A stretch of DNA of 64,000 nt, taken from NCBI GenBank assembly GCA_050010195.1, contig JBEKLM010000011.1:34753-98752 (forward strand). Reading direction: 5' to 3'. The stretch comes from Palsa-1439 sp050010195 (lineage in GTDB: Bacteria; Verrucomicrobiota; Verrucomicrobiia; Palsa-1439). A program made the position numbers and the translations under genes. A model generated the notes under the pieces. That model saw only the letters and a list, made by a program, of their open reading frames with translations. It had not been told where the DNA came from and searched no databases. Each line of letters begins with the position of its first letter. The first letter of the stretch is position 1. Shown in pieces: positions 1 to 7,974 of this stretch.

Positions 1-67
1 TAACTCAAACAAACTCCCATTCCTGCTATGGGTTTTCTCAAAATAGTTCTTGCATTCTTTCGGGAAA

Positions 68-81
68 TTTATAATTATGAA
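68..81. promoter_or_regulatory. Candidate LacI-type operator, copy 1
   Basis: TTTATAATTATGAA matches 12 of 14 positions of the perfect palindrome TTGATAATTATCAA at 14242. It overlaps a TATAAT hexamer at 70-75 and lies about 185 bases before the PEP-CTERM gene start. The rest of 1-266 shows no convincing gene and is probably promoter plus 5' leader. Assignment to the LacI-family regulator at 26957 is an inference from the repeated occurrence of the motif in this locus. Confidence 0.5.
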
Positions 82-266
82 CACTGTTGTAGGCCGAAGC
101 GAGACGGGCTAGGGACATGGAAGATCGGGGTAGAAATGACGGGCGAGAAACTTTCCGCTACTAAAACCCAGAGCGATGGCGGGACATTCCCCGAGGTTGT
201 TCCCTTCGTTTCGGACACAGCAACGCAATGAAAATGAATGCGACGGAGAACAGGGAGAAATCTAAT

Positions 267-1160
267 ATGAAAACATGCCTAGCCATTACAATGAGTCTGG
301 CCTTCGCAACCGCCGTGGTTCGCGGCCAGAACTTGCCCAGCTACGTAAGTGTCATAGACGGTGAATCTCCGTACTATTATAATCAATTGGGCACCGGTCT
401 GGCGCCTTCGATTGGTACCGGGACGTTCGTCGCCGACGGCACGACCGGCTTCGGCAACGATTACTTTGGCAACGCAAATGACGCATCCTATTTTACGACC
501 GGCACCTCCGGGCTTGTTCTTGCTGGTTCCGCGGGACTGAATGTCATTAATGAAAGCGCTAACGGTGACATCGGTTCGATGTCCATGCTCATTCAAGCGC
601 CAAACACCACGCAAACCGGCTCGCGGTACTTCTTTGACAACGGCGATACGAGCCCGAATGAGTTTGAGCTGAAAGACTCCGGTGGCACGCTGAACATGCA
701 AGTAGGAAACGTGGCGATCGGCCCCGGGGGCGGTACGTGGACTCTCACCAGCGGTACGTGGTATTATTTTGCGGCGACGTGGAACTTTAGCGGAGCAAAT
801 AGCAGCACGTATGGAATCAATTATTATCTGGGGCCGGCAGGGCAACCGACCAGTTCACTTCTATCGGGCTTTACTCAGCGAGGCGGGTCGGGCAACATAT
901 CCTCCGGCGCAGGACTGGGCGGTGGCGGCGCAGTTACCGTCAGCGGCAACCTCTCTCAAGCTACTGATGGTTTTGAGGATAACAATATTGCCGGGTTCAC
1001 TGAAGCGCTGGCCACTTTTAGTAACCAGTTGAGCGTCGCTCAGATTGACGCCCAATATGACGCGCTGATCATTCCCGAGCCGTCAACCTTGGTCCTTTGC
1101 AGCTTCGGCCTTGCGGGGCTTTGGGCGGTGGCGAGTCGCCGTCGGGCTTTCAAGAGATAG
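267..1160 (+). CDS. PEP-CTERM protein with LamG-like domain
   Basis: Predicted secreted surface protein. An N-terminal signal peptide (about residues 1-20, ending near VVRGQ) is followed by a LamG/concanavalin-A-like beta-sandwich over most of the chain. The C-terminus has the PEP-CTERM layout: a PEPSTLV motif, a hydrophobic helix and an Arg-rich tail (SRRRAFKR), which is processed by exosortase in other bacteria. The ATG at 267 is preferred over an upstream in-frame ATG at 228 because a GGGAGA Shine-Dalgarno-like stretch lies just before it and the signal peptide then begins directly. LamG domains often bind carbohydrate; the adjoining lyase genes suggest a polysaccharide-binding or surface role, but no activity can be read from the sequence. 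Confidence 0.85.
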   Translation: MKTCLAITMSLAFATAVVRGQNLPSYVSVIDGESPYYYNQLGTGLAPSIGTGTFVADGTTGFGNDYFGNANDASYFTTGTSGLVLAGSAGLNVINESANGDIGSMSMLIQAPNTTQTGSRYFFDNGDTSPNEFELKDSGGTLNMQVGNVAIGPGGGTWTLTSGTWYYFAATWNFSGANSSTYGINYYLGPAGQPTSSLLSGFTQRGGSGNISSGAGLGGGGAVTVSGNLSQATDGFEDNNIAGFTEALATFSNQLSVAQIDAQYDALIIPEPSTLVLCSFGLAGLWAVASRRRAFKR

Positions 1161-1501
1161 TTTGTCTCCGACAGTACTACGACGCGGTGAAGTCGCATGG
1201 GGCGGCGGCTGTGATGACGGCTTACGTCTCTGCCGTGGCATGGCGAGTGTTGTTTGGATTGAAATCGTTGGCCGCGTCCAATCCCAAGGCATCCCGCATC
1301 CTCTTGATCCCTCCACTCACGCTGATTTACGGGTCCCGACGGCCAGATCATAAAGTTCCTCCGTGGCAGTCTCGCCGCACATACTGACACGGGCCGATGC
1401 CCGCGGTACGCGTCAACGACGCCCCCACTTTCCCCCGACACGTAACAAACGGGAATGCGTTTGACATGTTTAATACTTATCAACACAATGCGCGAACAAT
1501 A
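1161..1501. other. Intergenic region ahead of the lyase operon
   Basis: About 340 bases without a supported gene. The only features I see are the promoter/operator at 1461-1489 near its right end. Short reading frames here lack homology features and look like chance. Confidence 0.6.
1461..1489 (+). promoter_or_regulatory. Candidate promoter with operator copy 2 in its spacer
   Basis: A consensus -35 box TTGACA (1461-1466) is followed after exactly 17 bases by CACAAT (1484-1489, 4 of 6 matches to a -10 box). The spacer contains TTAATACTTATCAA (1470-1483), matching 12 of 14 positions of the 14242 palindrome. A repressor bound there would block RNA polymerase. Transcription would start near 1496, giving a very short leader. 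Confidence 0.55.
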
Positions 1502-3661
1502 ATGTCCTGTATGATTGGATCTGTCTGTATCCGAGGCTGGCGACCGTGGGGCTTGGCGATCAGCGGAATGTTGGCCGCCTGTGTTACGTTGGTGGCCCAA
1601 CAATCTGTAGATGTTGCCGCCCATGTTCCCCCGCAGCCGCCGCGCACCATGGTAATCGAAAGCCGTCAGAAAGAATTCTGCGCCTATTGCACCACAGGCG
1701 CGGGCGCGGAACCGTTCGCGAGAATCAAGGCGGACTTTGACAGGGATTACCTCTCGTTTCCATTCCCCGACGAACCAGTAACGTACGGCGATCCCGATCC
1801 CAAAGAACGCGATTCCGACAAGGCCGACAAGTGGCGTGACGTTCAAGATGTATGCGGTCGCGTCTCCGGCGTCGCCGAGGCGGCCACACTGATCGGGATT
1901 GTCACCGGCCAGGAAAAGTATCTCGCCAAAGCCAAGGAGTTCCTGCTCAAATCCTGCGCCTGGCACTTCGCGCCGGACTGGGAGAGCGGTCCGGTCGTGG
2001 GCGCCACCGACATTTATTACAACGACGAGGCGAATTTTCGCCTCTGGCGCAAGCTGCCACTGGTGTACGACCAGCTTCGCGCAAAGCTGACGACGGAGGA
2101 GAGGAAGATCGTCCTCACAAGTTTCAAGGAGCGCGGCGATCGTACGGTGGCGTGGATCAAGAAAGCGAACGTCGAGAGAATTCAACGCAACTCGCTCGAT
2201 GTGAGCGCCGAAAGTCATCCGGTGCGGTTCATGTCCATGGTCGGGAACAGTGCGCTCGCGCTATGGGATGATCTCCCGGAAACGCATGAGTGGTGGCGGT
2301 TTGCCTACGTGTTTTACCGCGATCAATTCAGTCCGTGGGGCGGCGATGATGGCGGTTGGGCCGAGGGCAACGCCTATTGGCGCGGCACGTTCGAGCACGC
2401 GGCGTTTCAGGACACACTGCTGGCCATCGGAGACCCACTCGCGTATTCGTCGCCGTTCTGGAAAAACTCGCCCTACTTCGCGGTGTACAACGTGCAACCC
2501 TATTTGCACACGATCTTCGGCGACACCTCCAACGCCGGCCGTTTCAATCTTGATCCGACCGTCGCCGACTACATGGAGCACGTCGCGCGCGTGGAACAAA
2601 ACGGTTATTTCCGGGCGTATGCCGAACTGTGCACCGACAAACGCCCCCGTCCCATAGACAAGGGTCTCGCAGGCTTGGACCGCACATACCCAACTGCCTG
2701 TGAGTTTCTTGTGCGCGACTTCATCGCGAGCACCAAACCGCCCCCCCCCGCAAAATCCCTGGGCGAATTGCCGCCATATCGTTTCTTTCGCGATGTCGGG
2801 TGGGTGTCCCTGCATAGCGCCCTCGGCCGCCCGACAGACGACATTCAAGTCACGTTCAAGTCGTCACCGTACGGCTCGTTCAGCCATAGTCACGCGGACC
2901 AGAATGCTTTCATCTTGAACGCCTACGGCGAAGGCCTGGCTATAAACTCGGCGTATCGCGAATACCATCGCTCGCCATTCCACAAACAATGGACCTGGCA
3001 GACGAAGTCCAAGAATGACGTGTTGATTGACGGGCTCGGGCAGAAGCCGCAGGACAAACGGGCCACGGGAAAAATCACCCGATTTGAAACGTCGCCACGC
3101 TATGTTTGGACGACCGGCGACGCCACGGTCGCCTATCAAATGGACCAGGTAGAACCCGGCAAAATTCAGCGTGTGACGCGCGATCTTGTCTTTATTGATC
3201 AACGCTATATTGTGTTGCGTGATCGTGTGGTGCTCGCTACGCCGGGAAAACTCTCGTGGCTTTTGCACGCGGAAAAGAATCTCTCCTGGAACGGCACGAA
3301 CAACACGGCGTTCATTCGAGGCGACAAGGCCACGCTGACGACGCAACTTGTCGCGCCGGGCGTCACGTGGCACGGAAGTGTCACGGACAAATTCCCCGTT
3401 CCGGTGGATCCCAAATACCTCAGTGGCGAGGTGGGCCGCAGTTATGTGACGGGCAAGTGGTCAAACCAGAGCCACCTCACCCTGGCGAGCGCCGAGTCCG
3501 CCACAGGGTTCGCGGTTTATGCGGTGCTCTGGCCGGAGCGTGAGTCATCCAAGCCAGGCGCACTTCGAGCGACGCTCGATGGCGACGCGCTTCGGGTTGG
3601 TCGTCCGGATGGAAAAACCGACCGCATCACGCTGACGGACACTTCGCTGGAGCTAAAATGA
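1502..3661 (+). CDS. Heparinase II/III-type polysaccharide lyase (PL15-like)
   Basis: Predicted exported lyase cleaving uronate-containing polysaccharide or oligosaccharide by beta-elimination. The N-terminal half (alpha/alpha toroid, DUF4962-like) includes SHPVRFM and a WGGDDGGWAEG stretch. The C-terminal half carries the heparinase II/III beta-sandwich signature GSFSHSHADQNAF, whose His residues are conserved in the family. This arrangement resembles PL15 exo-oligoalginate lyases and PL21 heparinases; alginate is inferred from the neighbours. The ATG at 1502 gives a hydrophobic signal segment (WGLAISGMLAACVTLVA); 1511 is an alternative, and the in-frame ATG at 1397 lies upstream of the predicted promoter. 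Its stop overlaps the next gene's start (ATGA), so the two are probably translationally coupled. Confidence 0.82.
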   Translation: MSCMIGSVCIRGWRPWGLAISGMLAACVTLVAQQSVDVAAHVPPQPPRTMVIESRQKEFCAYCTTGAGAEPFARIKADFDRDYLSFPFPDEPVTYGDPDPKERDSDKADKWRDVQDVCGRVSGVAEAATLIGIVTGQEKYLAKAKEFLLKSCAWHFAPDWESGPVVGATDIYYNDEANFRLWRKLPLVYDQLRAKLTTEERKIVLTSFKERGDRTVAWIKKANVERIQRNSLDVSAESHPVRFMSMVGNSALALWDDLPETHEWWRFAYVFYRDQFSPWGGDDGGWAEGNAYWRGTFEHAAFQDTLLAIGDPLAYSSPFWKNSPYFAVYNVQPYLHTIFGDTSNAGRFNLDPTVADYMEHVARVEQNGYFRAYAELCTDKRPRPIDKGLAGLDRTYPTACEFLVRDFIASTKPPPPAKSLGELPPYRFFRDVGWVSLHSALGRPTDDIQVTFKSSPYGSFSHSHADQNAFILNAYGEGLAINSAYREYHRSPFHKQWTWQTKSKNDVLIDGLGQKPQDKRATGKITRFETSPRYVWTTGDATVAYQMDQVEPGKIQRVTRDLVFIDQRYIVLRDRVVLATPGKLSWLLHAEKNLSWNGTNNTAFIRGDKATLTTQLVAPGVTWHGSVTDKFPVPVDPKYLSGEVGRSYVTGKWSNQSHLTLASAESATGFAVYAVLWPERESSKPGALRATLDGDALRVGRPDGKTDRITLTDTSLELK

Positions 3662-5610
3662 TCATCTTGAATCCGTCCACCGTTCTGCGCCAACTGATGT
3701 TGTTCACCAGTCTGCTGTCTGCGCTCGTCTGGCGCGCCTCTGCCGCCGAGCCGCTGCCGCCATTCCTGCTCGACCTCAAAACATTGAACGCGTCGGCTGT
3801 TTCCGACAACGCCCGCGAAGCACTCAAACTTCCCATCGCCACGGTGGTCGACAAGGAATCTCCCTCTCCCACCGGTGACCCGCACGACTTCGTCAGCTAT
3901 GGCCGTTACTGGTGGCCCGACCCCGCCAGTTCGAACGGTTTGCCGTTCATTCGACGGGACGGCTACCCAAATCGCAAGCAGATGGCCCTCGGTGACTGGG
4001 ACCGCCTGGATCGCATGAACAGGACGGTCGAAACGCTCGCCCAAGCCTGGCACCTCGAACACCGCGAGGATTGCGCCCGCCGCGCGGGTGAGTGGATTCG
4101 TGCGTGGTTCGTCACGCCGGCTACACGCGTCAAGCCGTCCTTCGAGTATGCCCAGATCCGCCTCGGCCGCGATGGCAACCACGGCTCCAACTCCGGCCTG
4201 ATTGATACGCGCGGTTTTGTTCACTTGATTGATGCATTACGGTTGCTCCACGGCTCGCCCGCTTTCACAAACGATGACGAGGCGCAGGTCCACCAGTGGT
4301 TCTCCGACTACCTGCACTGGCTCACGACCAGCAAGAACGGCAACCTGGAGCATGAAGCCCCGAACAACCACGGCACGTGGTTCCTCAGCCAACTCATCGC
4401 CATTTCCCGCTACCTGGATCGTGAGGACGACGCACGCCAGTTTGCCCGCGAGGATTTCGCGCGTATTGCCAGTCAGTTCGCGCCCGATGGCAGCCAACCG
4501 TTGGAGTTCGTCCGCGAAGATGGCCTGTATTACTGCTCCTTCAATCTCGAAGCCCAGTTCTGCGTCGCCACACTTGCGGCTCCGCTCGGCGTCGACCTCT
4601 GGCATTATACGGCCACCAACGGCGCCAGCTTGTATCAGGGACTCGAATTCCTCCGGCCTTACAACATCGCTCCCGAAACCTGGCCGCATAGCCAGTTGAA
4701 GAAACTCGAGCCCGGCTTCTTAAAACCGCTCCTCGACCAGGCCGCGCAAATCTGGCCCGACTCGAAGGTCAAGCCGTCAAAAACCGGTTCATCGGAGTCG
4801 TCAACCAGCGCGGCTGCGGCAACTCCCACCACACTTCCGGGAGCGGAGACGTATGTCTATCGGGACGGCCAGCCAGAGCCGATGCGACTGCACGTTTTCA
4901 AACCGAAAAACTGGAAGATGGAAGACCATCGCCCGGCGTTAATCTTCTTTTTCGGCGGCGGCTGGACGAGAGGCACACCGGAACACTCCGCCGGCTATGC
5001 AAAATGGGCGGCCACGCTCGGCATGGTCGGCATCGCGGCCGACTATCGCACGAAGGAGCGGTTCGGCACGACGCCGCTGGAATCCGTGGCGGATGGGCGC
5101 GCCGCGGTGCACTGGATTGAAGACCACGCGGACAAATTGGGAATCGATCCCAAAGAAATTGTGGTCGGCGGCTCTTCGGCCGGCGGTCACGTCGCGTTGT
5201 GGACAGCGATTGAGCACACGCCGCCCGGTTCAGCCACCAACGAGGTGCCGCGTCTCAAACCAGTCGCGCTGATTCTGGTCAGCCCCGTTTCCGACACCTC
5301 GTCGGCCATCGGTTATACGCCCAAACGCTTTGGTGACAAGGCCGAGGCGCTTTCGCCCATCCATCAACTCGACGCGAAGATGCCGCCGGTGTTGCTCTTT
5401 CATGGCGATGCCGACACGACCGTGACCAATGCCCAATCCATTGCGCTTCGTGACAGGCTCGTCGCGACCAGCAACGTTTGCGAACTCGTCACCGTACCCG
5501 GCGGCAATCACGGTTTCCAAAGCCAGCTTCCCGAATGGAAGGACAAAGCGCGCGCCATCATGAAGGACTTCCTGACGAAACAGGGAGTGTTGCCGGTCAT
5601 GGCCAGGTAA
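3658..5610 (+). CDS. Alginate lyase fused to alpha/beta-hydrolase esterase
   Basis: A two-enzyme fusion of 650 residues. After a signal peptide (about 1-30), residues 35-370 form an alginate-lyase-family (PF05426) alpha/alpha barrel with the motifs YWWPDP (84-89) and NNHGTW (236-241). A Ser/Thr/Ala-rich linker (about 372-395) leads to an alpha/beta-hydrolase domain (396-650) resembling BD-FAE/acetyl-esterase-type enzymes. It has the nucleophile elbow G-S-S-A-G (Ser507), an Asp in HGDADTTV and His618 in GGNHGF. The usual HGGGW oxyanion motif reads FGGGW. The likely role is removing acyl groups and cleaving the same uronate chain, possibly acetylated alginate; the substrate is inferred. The start overlaps the upstream lyase stop by four bases. 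Confidence 0.87.
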   Translation: MIILNPSTVLRQLMLFTSLLSALVWRASAAEPLPPFLLDLKTLNASAVSDNAREALKLPIATVVDKESPSPTGDPHDFVSYGRYWWPDPASSNGLPFIRRDGYPNRKQMALGDWDRLDRMNRTVETLAQAWHLEHREDCARRAGEWIRAWFVTPATRVKPSFEYAQIRLGRDGNHGSNSGLIDTRGFVHLIDALRLLHGSPAFTNDDEAQVHQWFSDYLHWLTTSKNGNLEHEAPNNHGTWFLSQLIAISRYLDREDDARQFAREDFARIASQFAPDGSQPLEFVREDGLYYCSFNLEAQFCVATLAAPLGVDLWHYTATNGASLYQGLEFLRPYNIAPETWPHSQLKKLEPGFLKPLLDQAAQIWPDSKVKPSKTGSSESSTSAAAATPTTLPGAETYVYRDGQPEPMRLHVFKPKNWKMEDHRPALIFFFGGGWTRGTPEHSAGYAKWAATLGMVGIAADYRTKERFGTTPLESVADGRAAVHWIEDHADKLGIDPKEIVVGGSSAGGHVALWTAIEHTPPGSATNEVPRLKPVALILVSPVSDTSSAIGYTPKRFGDKAEALSPIHQLDAKMPPVLLFHGDADTTVTNAQSIALRDRLVATSNVCELVTVPGGNHGFQSQLPEWKDKARAIMKDFLTKQGVLPVMAR

Positions 5611-5664
5611 TTCATGGATCGCAGGATCACCGATCGCCTGCTACGACGCGCCCGCTGACGTTCC

Positions 5665-7974
5665 TCACTTGATCCACAGCAACGGCTGGGTGATGGCAAT
5701 GTTGCGGCGGACTTCGGCGTTGGTTGGATCGGGTGGGAGATGGCGCCACAGATCGAGATACGGCTGCTGACCCAGCGCGAGGCCCGCAAACAGCAGACTG
5801 GATTGCCGTGCCGGCCAGCCGTCCCAAGCCATCACGTCCGGTTTGAGCGGCCATTTCGATTTGTCCGCCAGATACGGATAGAGATACGCCATTGCCCGGC
5901 GAATGCCGCGACCGTCGGCCAGCTCAAATGTCCACAAGTCGTCACGATCGCTGGAAAGCACCTGGCAGAGTGTGGCCATGTTATCGAGTTGAAAGATCGA
6001 GTAACCGTATGGTTTGGTGCGCTTGAGCTCGGCGGGGAAGCTCCCGTCCACCGCCATCTGATTCGGAACAAACACTTCTTTGAACTGGCGACGACACTCG
6101 GCGAGCTGCCCCTCGTCGCCGGTGAACTTCGCGAATACCGCGACCTGCAGCCAGAATGCTACGGCGTGGTTGTTTTTCGCAGTGGCTTCGTCGTGACCGT
6201 TTTTGCTCGTCATCATCCACTCGGTGTAGTCGCGAAACCATTGCTTCATGCCCGCGAGAGTTTCTGGCGGGAACGCGCCTGATTTCTGCATCGCGTCAAT
6301 CGCTGGCGGAACTTCGATGAGATGCAACGTGTCAATGATGCCGGTGCCGCGTCCGGGCGAAACTCCGGGTATCGCTTGCGCGTATTTCAAGTGCGGATTC
6401 ATCCGCGTCTGCGGATCGAGAAAGAACACGCGCAGTAACTCGACCGCTTTGGTCGCGTAACGATCGTCGCCGGTGACCTTGTAGGCCGCCGCGAGCGCGG
6501 CCACCGCGTCGCGCAGATTGCGGATGGCCATCCGATGTTGCGAAAAGTTGTCGGGATTCGATTCGCCGTCGCGCTGGATGTAGGGCAACCCGTCGGGTTT
6601 TGTCGGGTCGGGCCACCAGTAATCACCGTTGGAATAAAAATCATTCGGCCCACCCTCACTCAATTTTGCGCGGTACTTCGTGATGGTCAGCGGCTCCATT
6701 GCGAGCGCGGCGCTGGCCGCTTTCAGTATGCGCTCACGGTCGATCGCCGCCACGTCCACTCCGAGTTTGGGGCTGGGATACAGCAGTTGCAGCCGTTGCC
6801 GGGAGACGTCGGGAAACGCGGCCAGGATTGTTTCATACTTCGGCTCGTTGTACACCAGCGCCGCCTGGCGCAACAACGGGGCAAAGTCGGCCCGGTTAAA
6901 ATTTTTGATTTGCTGGTAGGGCCACGGTTTCGACGAATCAACCACGTATGGCAACAGAAAATCCAGCGCCTTGGTCAGTCCCCGGCCATCCGGGAGTTGG
7001 TAATGCCAGAGGTCCACACCCACGTGTTCGCCCAACGTGGCCAGCATGAACAGGGCTTCCAGGTTGAAACGTGAGTAGCCAAAGGCAGCCGTCCGCGCCA
7101 ACTCCAACGGCTGTCGGCCATCCGGCTCGATCTGGACCGCGATGCGTTTCTGCCCGGCCGCTTCGGCGATTTGTCGCGCCAAATCCGTCCGACCGATGAT
7201 CAGCGCGACGCGCATGACCTGGGCGTCGTACCATGTCCCATGGTTGTTTTGAGCGCCGGCTTCATGGCGGCCGTTTTCGCTTGTCAGCAGCCAGTCCAAA
7301 TAAGTATTCAGCCAGGCCTTCAAGGCGTCGTTGTCCTTCTGCGTCCAGGCAGAAGAACCGGCCAGCAATCCCGCGGCGTCCGCGGCTTTCGCGATGTTCC
7401 GGCCTTCAATGATCCCGGCTCCACGTCCGGTGTTCACCCCGGGCACGCCTTGCGCGAAATTCAAGTTGGGGTTCATCCGTGTCGCCGGGTCCAGAAACCA
7501 GGTCCGCAGGCAACGCGCCGCGTGTTCGGCGTAGGCCTCCTTGCCGGTAAAACAGTAGGCTAGCGCCAGCGTCTCGACGGTTCTCGCCATCAATCGGTTG
7601 CGACCACTGTCGAAAGCGTCCTCCCGGCTCTCGGGATTGACCCTGCCGTCATGCCGGATGTAGGGCAGACCGTTGGAGCTGGCCGGATCGGGCCACCAAT
7701 AGACCGCGAGGCTCAGATAGTCATGCTTGTCGCCACTGGGTGGCGTCTTGGTCTTCTCCATCACCGAGGGCGGCGACGTCTGCAACGCCTTATCCGCCTG
7801 TTCCATCAGCTTTCGTAGCGCTGGCTGCAGCGATGGGTCGCCGCCAGCCAATCGGGCTTTTGCTTCCGCCAGCGCGCCCGGCCTGACACCAAAGTAACGC
7901 GGCGTTGGCTGTTCAGCCCGCGCCGTCCGCCAAGTCGTAAGGACCAAAAAGATAAGTACGAAGCGCCGTTTCAT
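5665..7974 (-). CDS. Tandem double-domain alginate lyase
   Basis: A secreted protein of 769 residues built from two alginate-lyase-family (PF05426) domains. Domain 1 spans about residues 25-390 (YWWPDPASSNGLPYIRHDG, NNHGTW 243-248); domain 2 spans about 405-769 (YWWPDP near 452, KNNHAVAFW at 600-608). Each repeats the order YWWPDP, DPxTRMNP, GRGxGII, NNH. Domain 2 has lost the GTW that follows NNH in domain 1, so the two halves may differ in activity. A signal peptide covers about residues 1-20. The start codon overlaps the stop of the upstream GH2 gene (ATGA), marking it as the last gene of the manA-symporter-SDR-GH2 operon. Confidence 0.87.
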   Translation of the reverse strand: MKRRFVLIFLVLTTWRTARAEQPTPRYFGVRPGALAEAKARLAGGDPSLQPALRKLMEQADKALQTSPPSVMEKTKTPPSGDKHDYLSLAVYWWPDPASSNGLPYIRHDGRVNPESREDAFDSGRNRLMARTVETLALAYCFTGKEAYAEHAARCLRTWFLDPATRMNPNLNFAQGVPGVNTGRGAGIIEGRNIAKAADAAGLLAGSSAWTQKDNDALKAWLNTYLDWLLTSENGRHEAGAQNNHGTWYDAQVMRVALIIGRTDLARQIAEAAGQKRIAVQIEPDGRQPLELARTAAFGYSRFNLEALFMLATLGEHVGVDLWHYQLPDGRGLTKALDFLLPYVVDSSKPWPYQQIKNFNRADFAPLLRQAALVYNEPKYETILAAFPDVSRQRLQLLYPSPKLGVDVAAIDRERILKAASAALAMEPLTITKYRAKLSEGGPNDFYSNGDYWWPDPTKPDGLPYIQRDGESNPDNFSQHRMAIRNLRDAVAALAAAYKVTGDDRYATKAVELLRVFFLDPQTRMNPHLKYAQAIPGVSPGRGTGIIDTLHLIEVPPAIDAMQKSGAFPPETLAGMKQWFRDYTEWMMTSKNGHDEATAKNNHAVAFWLQVAVFAKFTGDEGQLAECRRQFKEVFVPNQMAVDGSFPAELKRTKPYGYSIFQLDNMATLCQVLSSDRDDLWTFELADGRGIRRAMAYLYPYLADKSKWPLKPDVMAWDGWPARQSSLLFAGLALGQQPYLDLWRHLPPDPTNAEVRRNIAITQPLLWIK

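Noticed and set aside
28..231. Short open frame before the PEP-CTERM gene
   Set aside because: No recognisable domain, and it spans the predicted promoter and operator.
1040..2218. Long open frame antisense to the heparinase-type gene
   Set aside because: No family features; it mirrors a well-supported coding region in GC-rich DNA. Similar long antisense frames at 30022-31734 and 33734-35275 were rejected for the same reason.
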